From contig JBEVNX010000190.1 in the NCBI GenBank assembly GCA_040507895.1, positions 1 through 19,874 on the forward strand: a DNA stretch of 19,874 nucleotides. The letters run 5' to 3'. The translations under genes were made by a program, and so were the position numbers. This DNA comes from JBEVNX01 sp040507895 (lineage in GTDB: Bacteria > Desulfobacterota > Binatia > JACPRU01). The notes below the pieces were generated by a model, which saw only the letters and a list, made by a program, of their open reading frames with translations, did no database searches and was not told where the DNA came from. This document shows positions 13,998 to 19,874 of the stretch, piece after piece; position 1 is the stretch's first letter, and the number at the start of each line of letters is the position of its first letter.

Positions 13998-14914
13998 GCG
14001 GCGCCGACCAGACGGCTCTGGTATTTCCGGGCCAGGGCTCGCAGCGCGTCGGCATGGCGCGCGACTTCCACGAGGAGTTCGCCGTCGCTCGCGATGCGTT
14101 CGCGGACGCCTCGGCGGCCTGCGGCGTCGATCTCGCGGAGATCTCCTTCGGCGACCAGGAAAGGCTCGATCTCACGGAGTTCACGCAGCCCTGTATCTTG
14201 ACGGCGGAGATCGCCATGCTCCGCGTGCTCGCCGCCGAGCGCGGTCTCGAGGCGGGCTGGTTCGCCGGCCACAGCCTCGGCGAATACACCGCGCTGGTGG
14301 CCGCAGGGGTGCTTCCGCTCGGCGAGGCCGCGCGCCTCGTCCGCCGCCGCGGAGCGCTCATGCAGCGGGCCGTCCCTGCCGGCGACGGGGCGATGCTCGC
14401 CGTCATCGGACGCGGGCTCGAGCTCGCCGAGCTGCGCGCGGCGCTCGAGGGCCTCGAGGTCGACGCCGCCAATCACAATTCCTCCTCGCAGATCGTGGTC
14501 AGCGGATCGGCGGCCGGCGTCGCCGAGGCCAAGCAGCGGCTCGCCGGCAAGGGCCGCCGCCTCGTGCCGCTCAACGTGAGCGCGCCGTTTCATTCCCGGT
14601 GGATGCGCGAAGTCGAAAAGGAGTTCGCTCCGGAGCTTGCGGCCGCCACGCTCGATGCGGCCCGGGCTCCGCGGGTTGCGTCGAACTATACCGGCCTGTT
14701 TCACGCCGCCGACCCCGCCGCGGTGCGCGACGCTCTCGTGCGCCAGATCAGCGGCACGGTGCGCTGGGTCGACAACATGCGGGCGCTCACCGAGCGCGCC
14801 ACGCGCATCGTCGAGATCGGCCCCGGTAAGCCGCTGTCCGGGTTCTTCAAGGACCTCGGCGTGGCGGTCGAGGCGATCACCGATCTCGCCGGCGCGCGGG
14901 AGGCGGCGTCATGA
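13994..14914 (+). CDS. fabD: Malonyl-CoA:ACP transacylase (FabD-like acyltransferase)
   Basis: A 306-residue acyltransferase beginning at GTG 13994, which overlaps the CoA-transferase stop. It has the F-P-G-Q-G-S-Q N-terminal motif (residues 11-17) forming the oxyanion hole, and the Q-P-C-I-L-T segment. The nucleophile Ser94 sits in G-H-S-L-G-E-Y, followed by the conserved R-R-R-G-A-L-M-Q. The catalytic His200 is in V-S-A-P-F-H-S. It would load malonyl (or similar) groups from CoA onto acyl carrier protein in fatty-acid or polyketide synthesis. Unlike standard fab operons, no ketosynthase, fabH or acyl carrier protein gene is adjacent. Instead it sits between a CoA-transferase and a reductase. 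It may supply an extra acyltransferase or serve a dedicated pathway, or the other fab genes may simply be elsewhere. It overlaps the next gene by ATGA. Confidence 0.9.
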   Translation: MSGADQTALVFPGQGSQRVGMARDFHEEFAVARDAFADASAACGVDLAEISFGDQERLDLTEFTQPCILTAEIAMLRVLAAERGLEAGWFAGHSLGEYTALVAAGVLPLGEAARLVRRRGALMQRAVPAGDGAMLAVIGRGLELAELRAALEGLEVDAANHNSSSQIVVSGSAAGVAEAKQRLAGKGRRLVPLNVSAPFHSRWMREVEKEFAPELAAATLDAARAPRVASNYTGLFHAADPAAVRDALVRQISGTVRWVDNMRALTERATRIVEIGPGKPLSGFFKDLGVAVEAITDLAGAREAAS

Positions 14915-15636
14915 GCGAACGGCCGATCGCATTCGTCACCGGCGGAGCCGGCGGCATCGGCGCGGCGTGCAGCCGTGCGCTCGCCCAGGAGGGGTTCCGC
15001 GTGGGCGTCGGCTATCGCTCGAGCGCCGCCGCCGCGCAGGCGCTGTGCGAGGAGATCGACGGCTTCGCGGTGCCCGGCGACATCGCGGTAGTCGAGGACG
15101 TCGAGAAGATGATCGGCGCGATCAAGGACGCGGCGGGTCGCCTCGACGTGCTCGTCAACAATGCGGCGCTCAACGTCAACGGCCCATTCATGATGATGCC
15201 GCTCGAGGACATCGACAAAGTGCGCGCAGTCACGCGCGGCACGATCCTCCTCACCAAGCTCGCGATTCGCCGCTTCATGTTCCGCCAGAAGAGCGGGCGT
15301 ATCATCAACATCTCGAGCGTCGTCGGCCATCAGGGCAACGCGGGGCAAGTGCCGTACACCATGGAGAAGGCGGGCCTCGATGCCATGACGCGCTCGCTCG
15401 CGCTCGAGCTCACCGACCGCGGCATCCTGGTGAACTCGGTCGCGCCTGGCTTCATCGACACCTCGATGACCGCCGCGCTGCCCGCCGAGGTGAAAGAGAC
15501 GATCCTCAAACAGATCCCGCTCGGACGCATGGGTGCGCCGGAAGAGGTCGCCGAGGTGGTGGCGTTCCTCGCGCGCAAGGCGACCTACATCACGGGCACG
15601 GTGATACACGTGAACGGCGGGCTGTATCGCGGCTGA
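14911..15636 (+). CDS. Short-chain dehydrogenase/reductase, FabG-like
   Basis: A 241-residue Rossmann-fold reductase. The cofactor loop T-G-G-A-G-G-I-G is at residues 10-17, N-N-A-A follows the fourth strand (~87-90), the catalytic serine is in I-N-I-S-S-V-V-G, and the Tyr/Lys pair is in P-Y-T-M-E-K. The G-x-x-G-N-A-G-Q segment and the C-terminal Y-I-T-G-T-V-I-H-V-N-G-G resemble 3-oxoacyl-ACP reductases. One oddity: where FabG-type enzymes have the catalytic Asn (N-L-x-G in the helix before the active-site strand), this protein reads A-V-T-R-G-T, so the Asn is absent and one residue appears lost. The Ser-Tyr-Lys core remains and activity may be retained. ATG 14911 overlaps the fabD stop. A beta-keto or 3-hydroxyacyl substrate is likely from context; confident naming as FabG is not justified. 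Confidence 0.9.
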   Translation: MSERPIAFVTGGAGGIGAACSRALAQEGFRVGVGYRSSAAAAQALCEEIDGFAVPGDIAVVEDVEKMIGAIKDAAGRLDVLVNNAALNVNGPFMMMPLEDIDKVRAVTRGTILLTKLAIRRFMFRQKSGRIINISSVVGHQGNAGQVPYTMEKAGLDAMTRSLALELTDRGILVNSVAPGFIDTSMTAALPAEVKETILKQIPLGRMGAPEEVAEVVAFLARKATYITGTVIHVNGGLYRG

Positions 15637-15637
15637 G

Positions 15638-15982
15638 ATCGAGCGCATCAGCGCGGTCACGCTGGCGACCGCGGACATGCGGCGGGCCGTGCGCTTCTAC
15701 CGTGCGCTCGGCTTCGTACTGCGCTACGGGGGTGAAGAAGCGTCGTTCACGAGTTTCGTGGTGGGCTCGACGTTCCTGAATCTCGAATCGCACCCGTCGA
15801 TGGATCGCGCTCCAGCTTGGGGACGCGTGATCCTCTACGTCTCCGACGTCGACGCTCTCCACCGCCGCGTGCGCGACATGGGCCTTTCATCTCCCGCGCC
15901 GGCCGACGCTCCATGGGGCGAGCGCTTCTTCCACGTGTCCGATCCGGACGGACACGAGCTCAGCTTCGCCAAGCCGCTGTAG
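15638..15982 (+). CDS. VOC/glyoxalase-family protein
   Basis: A ~115-residue vicinal-oxygen-chelate protein. It reads I-S-A-V-T-L-A-T-A-D-M-R-R-A-V-R-F-Y-R-A-L-G-F then V-V-G-S-T-F-L-N-L-E, V-I-L-Y-V-S-D-V-D-A-L, W-G-E-R-F-F-H-V-S-D-P-D-G-H-E-L-S-F. These are the two beta-alpha-beta-beta-beta modules and the closing D-P-D-G-H-E motif of the superfamily. Members act as lyases, dioxygenases, epimerases or antibiotic-binding proteins; the substrate cannot be assigned. The conserved first strand begins at ATC 15638, two bases after the reductase stop, yet no ATG, GTG or TTG exists in frame before ATG 15677. Starting at 15677 would delete the first strand. I therefore place the start at ATC 15638 provisionally; CTG 15662 is the alternative. 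It is the last gene of the CoA-transferase operon. Confidence 0.8.
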   Translation: MERISAVTLATADMRRAVRFYRALGFVLRYGGEEASFTSFVVGSTFLNLESHPSMDRAPAWGRVILYVSDVDALHRRVRDMGLSSPAPADAPWGERFFHVSDPDGHELSFAKPL

Positions 15983-16008
15983 GCGCCGACTTGTCACAAT
16001 TTTGCAAC

Positions 16009-16086
16009 GGCAGCGGCGTGGGCGAGGCTCGCCTGGGTCCGGACTCGTCGCCGGCCACGGCGGCGAGCCTCTCCGACACCGCTGCC
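16009..16086. repeat. REP-like hairpin element, copy A
   Basis: The left arm 16009-16033 pairs with the right arm 16062-16086 at 22 of 25 positions; the innermost 10 pairs (GAGGCTCGCC with GGCGAGCCTC) are perfect. The 28-base loop contains GGTCCGGACTCG and CCGGCCACGGC, both shared with copy B. It lies in the 210-base space between the VOC and LLM genes. It has no T-tail, so it is not a classical terminator, although it could stop transcription. Confidence 0.75.
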
Positions 16087-16192
16087 ATTCTAGTTCTCAC
16101 TGGGCGCTGCAAGCCCGTGGAGGCCGCGCAGCGTTGCGGCTCGCGGCGAGGCGCCATATGGTCGCGGATCCCCGCGCGGAGGAGGACACGTC

Positions 16193-17242
16193 ATGGAATT
16201 CGGAATTGCCGTCGCTTCGCCCCTCGACAGCTGGAAAGTCGTCAAGCGTGCCGAGGAGCTCGGCTTCTCACATGCGTGGTTCTACGACACGCAGATGCTG
16301 TCGCCCGACATCTTCGCGACGATGGCGCTGGCGGCGGTCAACACCAAGAAGATCAAGCTCGGCAGCGGCGTCTTGGTGTCGAGCAACCGTATCGCGCCGG
16401 TGGCGGCCAACGGCATGGCTTCGCTCAACCAGCTCGCGCCGGGGCGCGTCATCTGCGGTCTCGGCACGGGCTTCACGGCGCGCAACACCATGGGCCTCGG
16501 CCCCGTGAAGCTCGCGGAGTTCCGGGAGTACCTGCGAATCGTCAAAGGGCTCTTGCACGGCGAGACGCTCGAGGTCGAGTTTCCGGAAGGACGCCGCAAG
16601 ATCCGCTTCCTCAATCCCGAGGGGTTGATCAACCTGAAGGACCCGATTCCGATCCATCTCTCCGCGTTCGCGCCGAAGATGCGCAAGCTCACCGCCGAGA
16701 TGGCGGACGGCTGGATGACGTTCATGTTCGGCTTGGAGCGCGCGCTCGACGAAGCCAAGCAAGTCGACCAGGCCTCGCGCGCCGTCGGCCGCAAGCCGGA
16801 ATCGCTGTACAAGACAGTGTATGCGCTGGGGTGCGTGCTCGGCGACGGCGAGGCCGTCGACAGCCCGCGCGCCAAGGCGCAGGCAGGTCCGCTCGCAGTG
16901 GTTTTCCTCCACGGTCTGGTCGAGGCCACGCTCGGCCTGACGCTACCGGCGCCGATCCAGGCGATCCTCACCGAGTACCGAAAGCAGCACGACACGTACC
17001 AGCCGGCCGACGCGCGCTACCTACAGATGCACACGCTGCACCTGCTCGGAGTGCGGCGTGAGGAGGAGCGGTTCCTCCGGCCCGACCTGATTCGCGCGAC
17101 CACCTTCACCGGGGGCGCCGATGAGCTCCTCGAGCGTCTTCGTGCGTTGAAGGCGGGGGGCTACCAGCAATTCACGATCCAGCTCGTGCGTGGCCACGAG
17201 TCCGCGATCGAAGACTGGGCTCGCCTGTTCGAGCGGGTCTGA
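16193..17242 (+). CDS. LLM-class flavin-dependent oxidoreductase
   Basis: A 349-residue luciferase-like (bacterial luciferase fold, TIM barrel) oxidoreductase. ATG 16193 has GGAGGA upstream at good spacing. The N-terminus G-I-A-V-A-S-P with A-E-E-L-G-F-S-H-A-W-F-Y-D is the first beta-alpha unit. I-K-L-G-S-G-V-L-V and the helix after it (A-N-G-M-A-S-L-N-Q-L-A-P-G-R) are standard. G-L-G-T-G-F-T-A-R is the flavin/F420 phosphate-contact loop, and E-M-A-D-G-W marks the late barrel strand. The C-terminal F-T-G-G-A-D-E-L-L-E-R-L belongs to the substrate-lid region. Both F420- and FMN-dependent members exist and the sequence does not decide between them. Such enzymes oxidise alcohols or aldehydes, or cleave sulfonates and ring systems. 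It is followed by a hairpin at 17241 and convergent with the secreted protein gene. Confidence 0.92.
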   Translation: MEFGIAVASPLDSWKVVKRAEELGFSHAWFYDTQMLSPDIFATMALAAVNTKKIKLGSGVLVSSNRIAPVAANGMASLNQLAPGRVICGLGTGFTARNTMGLGPVKLAEFREYLRIVKGLLHGETLEVEFPEGRRKIRFLNPEGLINLKDPIPIHLSAFAPKMRKLTAEMADGWMTFMFGLERALDEAKQVDQASRAVGRKPESLYKTVYALGCVLGDGEAVDSPRAKAQAGPLAVVFLHGLVEATLGLTLPAPIQAILTEYRKQHDTYQPADARYLQMHTLHLLGVRREEERFLRPDLIRATTFTGGADELLERLRALKAGGYQQFTIQLVRGHESAIEDWARLFERV

Positions 17243-17279
17243 GCCGGGAGCCCGGCGCGGAGCGAGGCGGCTCCGGCTC
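17241..17279. terminator. Probable bidirectional terminator hairpin
   Basis: GAGCCGGGAGCC (17241-17252) pairs with GGCTCCGGCTC (17269-17279) with a single bulged G, starting at the stop codon of the LLM gene and ending 9 bases before the stop of the convergent secreted-protein gene. No T-run follows. The sequence is unrelated to the REP-like loops, so I read it as a shared transcription stop. Confidence 0.55.
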
Positions 17280-17287
17280 GGGAGACT

Positions 17288-18283
17288 CTAGAAGGACGGC
17301 GTTGCGGTGCCGTTGACCGAGTCGACGTGGCCGGGGAACACCAGCGCCAGAGGGCGCGAGACTCGGCCGATCGAGGCCGGCACGCCGGTGAAGCGAACGG
17401 GATTCGTACGCGTCCTGCCGTTGATGCGTGTCACGGTCTGCAGCGTCGTCTCCTCGCCGGCGCAGCCGGTGAGGCCGCTCAGCCAGACGATCCCGACGAG
17501 CGCGAGCAGCGAGACGGTGGCGAGCATGGGCCGACGGTCGCCCCGTACGGCGCTCGCCATGCCGACGAGCACGAGACCGAGCGCAAGGGCGCCGAACGGG
17601 AAGGAGGCGCGCTGCGCGGGGAACATGCTGGCGGTGATCACCATCCCGCGCCCGCCGCGTTTTTGTCCGAAGATCAGCTCCGTCGGCGTCGGGGTGGGCG
17701 TGCTCGTATCGACGCCTTCGGGAGTTGCGGTTCCGGTTGCCGAGTTCACCGCGGCGATCGTCGCGCTCAGCGAGAACGACGCCGTCTCGCCGGGCTCGAT
17801 CGCGATGCCGGGTTCGAAGATGAACCAGTTGTCGTCCGAAGGCGTCACCGACACGGTTTGCTGATCGCGGCCGCCGCGTCCTGTCAGGCTGAACGAGGAG
17901 ACGACCTGCTGGTCGGTCGCCTGGATCACCACCTCCGTGATGTTCGCGATGAAGTTCGTGGCGTTACGCACCTCGAAGTCCCCGGCATCGACGGTCTCGC
18001 CCGACAAGCCGAAGGAGTCGGATTCGTTGGTCACCACTGCGCTGCCGCCGTTGATGGCCGGCCGGGCGGCGCTGAATTCCGGTGTCGGCGTCACCTCGGG
18101 CGTGCCGTCGGCTTCGGGGGTCGGTGTCGCCACGATGATCACCGGAGTCTGCGTCGCCTCGGGTGTAGGCGTCCGGGTCGGGGTCGGCGTCGCCGTCTGA
18201 GCGCGCGCGCGCAACGGCATGAGCAAAGCGGACAGCGCGAGCAGCGCGGCCAAGCAATTCGCAGAACGAGAGACGGCGAGCAC
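17288..18283 (-). CDS. Secreted/membrane protein with Thr-Pro linkers
   Basis: A 331-residue protein starting at GTG 18283. Residues 1-28 form a Sec signal peptide with a leucine/alanine-rich core ending A-R-A-Q. Residues ~30-70 are a T-P-T-P/P-E linker. Residues ~75-185 are Ser/Thr/Asn-rich with alternating hydrophobics (F-E-V-R-N-A-T-N-F-I-A-N-I), suggesting a beta-sandwich domain on the outer side. A second T-P-T-P linker (~190-205) precedes two hydrophobic helices (~228-246 and ~255-278). The second ends in L-T-G-C-A-G, which looks lipobox-like but is internal. The last ~50 residues are positively charged. I do not recognise the family; adhesion or surface display is only a guess. It is an isolated gene, convergent with LLM and divergent from the alcohol dehydrogenase. 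Such Thr-Pro-rich secreted proteins are frequent in some uncultured deltaproteobacteria-like genomes. Confidence 0.8.
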   Translation of the reverse strand: MLAVSRSANCLAALLALSALLMPLRARAQTATPTPTRTPTPEATQTPVIIVATPTPEADGTPEVTPTPEFSAARPAINGGSAVVTNESDSFGLSGETVDAGDFEVRNATNFIANITEVVIQATDQQVVSSFSLTGRGGRDQQTVSVTPSDDNWFIFEPGIAIEPGETASFSLSATIAAVNSATGTATPEGVDTSTPTPTPTELIFGQKRGGRGMVITASMFPAQRASFPFGALALGLVLVGMASAVRGDRRPMLATVSLLALVGIVWLSGLTGCAGEETTLQTVTRINGRTRTNPVRFTGVPASIGRVSRPLALVFPGHVDSVNGTATPSF

Positions 18284-18419
18284 GGCGAGGGGAGTGTAGC
18301 CATCCTCGGGGCATTCGTGAAGAGCCGCGTGGGAGGCCCAACGGTCCGGTCACGGAAAGCCGCCTTTCACCCTCACGCGTCGTCGCCTAAGATCCGCCGT
18401 CGCAGGGGAGGTCGAACGC

Positions 18420-19529
18420 ATGAAGAGCCGAGCTGCGGTCGCGCACCAAGCGGGCAAGCCGCTGTCCGTCGAAACCGTCGACGTGGAAGGTCCACGTGCC
18501 GGCGAGGTGCTGGTCGAGATTCACGCGACCGGCATTTGCCACACCGACCAGTTCACCCTTTCCGGCGCCGACCCCGAAGGCCTCTTCCCGGCGATTCTGG
18601 GCCACGAAGGCGCGGGCGTGGTCGTCGACGTCGGCGCGGGCGTGACGAGCGTGAAGAGGGGCGACCACGTGGTTCCGCTCTACACGCCGGAATGCCGCCA
18701 ATGCGCCTACTGCGTAAGCCGCAAGACGAACCTCTGCCAGGCGATTCGCGAGACGCAGGGAAGGGGAGTGATGCCCGACGGCACCAGCCGCTTCTCGCTT
18801 TCCGGCGCCAAGGTTCTCCACTACATGGGCACCTCGACGTTCTCGAACTACACGGTGCTGCCGGAGATCGCGGTGGCGAAGATCCGCGGGGACGCGCCGT
18901 TCGACAAGGTCTGTTACATCGGCTGCGGCGTCACCACCGGAATCGGCGCGGTCATCAACACCGCCAAGGTGGAGCCCGGCGCGAACGTCGTCGTCTTCGG
19001 CCTCGGCGGCATCGGGCTCAACGTGGTTCAGGGTGCGCGCTTGGCCGGCGCCAACCAGATCGTCGGCGTCGACCTCAATCCGAAGCGGCGCGCGCTCGGC
19101 GAGAAGTTCGGCATGACGCACTTCGTGAACCCGAGCGAGGTCGAGGGTGAGCTCGTTCCCTACCTCGTAAGCCTGACGGGTGGGGGCGCCGACTACAGCT
19201 TCGAGTGCATCGGCAACGTCGAGGTGATGCGCCAGGCGCTCGAATGCTGCCACAAGGGCTGGGGCGTGAGCGTGATCATCGGCGTGGCGGGCGCCGGCCA
19301 GGAGATTTCCACGCGCCCCTTCCAGCTCGTCACCGGCCGCGTTTGGAAGGGGACGGCCTTCGGCGGCGCGAGAGGGCGCACCGACGTGCCGAAGATCGTC
19401 GACTGGTACATGGAAGGGCGCATCGCCGTCGACGACCTGATCACGCACCAGCTGGCACTCGACCGCATCAACGAGGGCTTCGAGCTGATGCACCGCGGCG
19501 AGTCGATCCGCACCGTGGTGACGTTCTAG
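18420..19529 (+). CDS. frmA: Class III alcohol dehydrogenase (S-(hydroxymethyl)glutathione dehydrogenase)
   Basis: A 369-residue zinc medium-chain dehydrogenase. Catalytic-zinc ligands are Cys40 (G-I-C-H-T-D), His62 (G-H-E-G-A-G) and Cys169 (I-G-C-G-V-T-T-G). Structural-zinc cysteines are Cys92, 95, 98 and 106. The Rossmann loop G-L-G-G-I-G is at 194-199 and Asp218 after the second strand indicates NAD+ use. The class III signatures R-E-T-Q-G-x-G-V-M-P-D-G-T-S-R-F and M-G-T-S-T-F-S-N-Y-T are present, as is F-E-C-I-G-N-V-x-V-M-R. This class oxidises S-hydroxymethylglutathione, the adduct of formaldehyde and glutathione, and reduces S-nitrosoglutathione. ATG 18420 has GGGGAGG upstream. No frmB (S-formylglutathione hydrolase) or frmR regulator is adjacent in this window. 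Overall residue identity to class III enzymes appears high throughout, with no gaps in the core. Confidence 0.93.
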   Translation: MKSRAAVAHQAGKPLSVETVDVEGPRAGEVLVEIHATGICHTDQFTLSGADPEGLFPAILGHEGAGVVVDVGAGVTSVKRGDHVVPLYTPECRQCAYCVSRKTNLCQAIRETQGRGVMPDGTSRFSLSGAKVLHYMGTSTFSNYTVLPEIAVAKIRGDAPFDKVCYIGCGVTTGIGAVINTAKVEPGANVVVFGLGGIGLNVVQGARLAGANQIVGVDLNPKRRALGEKFGMTHFVNPSEVEGELVPYLVSLTGGGADYSFECIGNVEVMRQALECCHKGWGVSVIIGVAGAGQEISTRPFQLVTGRVWKGTAFGGARGRTDVPKIVDWYMEGRIAVDDLITHQLALDRINEGFELMHRGESIRTVVTF

Positions 19530-19548
19530 CGGGAGTAGCAGTCGAATC

Positions 19549-19618
19549 AACGGCGGCGAGGGTCGGCTTGGTCCGGACTCGCCACCGGCCACGGCGCCGA
19601 TCCTCGCCCACTCCGCAG
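19549..19618. repeat. REP-like hairpin element, copy B
   Basis: GGCGAGGGTCGGC (19555-19567) pairs with GCCGATCCTCGCC (19596-19608) with one wobble. The 28-base loop shares GGTCCGGACTCG and CCGGCCACGGC with copy A. The right arm is about three-quarters identical to that of copy A, while the left outer arm seems shortened by about three bases, so the outer stem is weak. It lies between the convergent frmA and LLM genes. The nine bases GCAGTCGAA occur at 19538-19546 and again at 19615-19623, bracketing the element. Confidence 0.72.
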
Positions 19619-19655
19619 TCGAACCGGGCACGGATCGACTACGGGAGCGAGCGAT

Positions 19656-19874
19656 TTACGCCGAAGCCGCGACCGGCTGCGCGATTGTGATTTCGCGCAG
19701 CTCGGCCAGCGGCTCGGTCTGCCAGCTCTTCACCTGCGGCAGCACGTACTCGGCGAAGCAACGGAGGTTTCGCTCGGCCTCGGCTTGCGGCATGCCGGCG
19801 TAGCTCGCGCCGATCATGAAGCCGTTGGCGCCGATGAAGTCGCGAATGAACGCCAGCTTCTCCAGCACCTCGTC
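19656..19874 (-). CDS. LLM-class oxidoreductase, C-terminal part only
   Basis: The frame is open from the right window edge (D-E-V-L-E-K-L) to a stop at 19656-19658, showing the last 72 residues. F-I-R-D-F-I-G-A-N-G-F-M-I-G-A-S, then A-G-M-P-Q-A-E-A-E-R-N-L-R-C-F-A-E-Y-V-L-P matches the C-terminal strand and helix of luciferase-like monooxygenases, where the protein scans for M-P-x-x-x-A-x-x-x-L-x-L-F-A-x-x-V-x-P. It is a different subgroup from the LLM gene at 16193, which ends quite differently. The final ~20 residues after V-K-S-W look like an unstructured tail. It is convergent with frmA. Start and N-terminal domain lie outside the window. Confidence 0.75.
   Translation of the reverse strand, partial: DEVLEKLAFIRDFIGANGFMIGASYAGMPQAEAERNLRCFAEYVLPQVKSWQTEPLAELREITIAQPVAASA

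Noticed and set aside
12792..15982. A polyketide synthase cluster
   Set aside because: There is an acyltransferase and a reductase but no ketosynthase, acyl carrier protein or modular gene.
16009..16086. Copy A as a simple rho-independent terminator of the VOC operon
   Set aside because: The loop is 28 bases, there is no T-run, and the loop sequence recurs in copy B, so a repeated element explains it better, although it may still affect transcription.
15817..17061. Plus-strand ORF of 414 codons
   Set aside because: Out-of-frame shadow of the VOC and LLM genes, running through the hairpin element between them.
17640..18210. Tandem repeat or CRISPR-like array in the Thr-Pro coding region
   Set aside because: The repeating triplets encode Thr-Pro linkers inside one gene; there are no regular repeat-spacer units.
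18387..19631. Minus-strand ORF of 414 codons
   Set aside because: Antisense to the class III alcohol dehydrogenase, where all zinc ligands and signatures are on the plus strand.

Overview
The window comes from a high-GC bacterium. Codon use with G or C in the third position is strong from about 2.5 kb onward, and the first ~0.8 kb is visibly less GC-rich. The gene set (CaiB-type CoA-transferase, acyl-CoA dehydrogenase, several LLM flavin oxidoreductases, class III formaldehyde dehydrogenase, a secreted protein with Thr-Pro linkers, a lipase-maturation-factor homologue) resembles uncultured deltaproteobacteria-like lineages such as Binatota. That placement is inference from gene content only. 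No rRNA, tRNA or CRISPR array is visible.

Accessory half (1 to ~7.6 kb). The left edge cuts a small membrane protein on the minus strand (1-240). Two unknown plus-strand genes follow, the second apparently frameshifted. A complete VapBC-type toxin-antitoxin pair (minus, 1415-2076) has a perfect 16-bp palindrome over its promoter. A REP-associated tyrosine transposase (2586-3161) is next. A translationally coupled pair (minus, 3242-6714) encodes a TPR-SNF2 helicase and a coiled-coil/zinc-knuckle partner; it is the best candidate for an undescribed system. Beyond it lies a gene graveyard (6881-7617): a frameshifted Phd/YefM antitoxin tail, the first 26 codons of a PIN toxin, an intact but toxin-less Phd/YefM antitoxin, and the last ~30 codons of a class III nucleotide cyclase.

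Metabolic half (~7.6 kb to the end). A nitroreductase is coupled to a small histidine-triad-like protein (minus). A SirB1/transglutaminase-like protein is coupled to a MutT-type Nudix hydrolase (plus). A lipase maturation factor homologue follows an acyl-CoA dehydrogenase (minus). That dehydrogenase diverges from a tight plus-strand operon: CaiB/BaiF CoA-transferase, malonyl-CoA transacylase, SDR reductase and VOC protein. An LLM oxidoreductase, a Thr/Pro-rich secreted membrane protein (minus), a class III alcohol/formaldehyde dehydrogenase and the C-terminus of a second LLM oxidoreductase complete the window.

Structure beyond genes. Two clearly related and one probable third long hairpin element lie in three intergenic spaces (12604-12672, 16009-16086, 19549-19618). 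They share a conserved loop and have arms that changed while still pairing. With the REP-type transposase in the same window, they look like a REP-like family that may be mobilised by it. Two genes (lipase maturation factor and VOC protein) have conserved N-termini but no ATG, GTG or TTG in frame. In each, an ATC lies at or just after the stop codon of the upstream gene, which suggests coupled initiation at a rare start codon.
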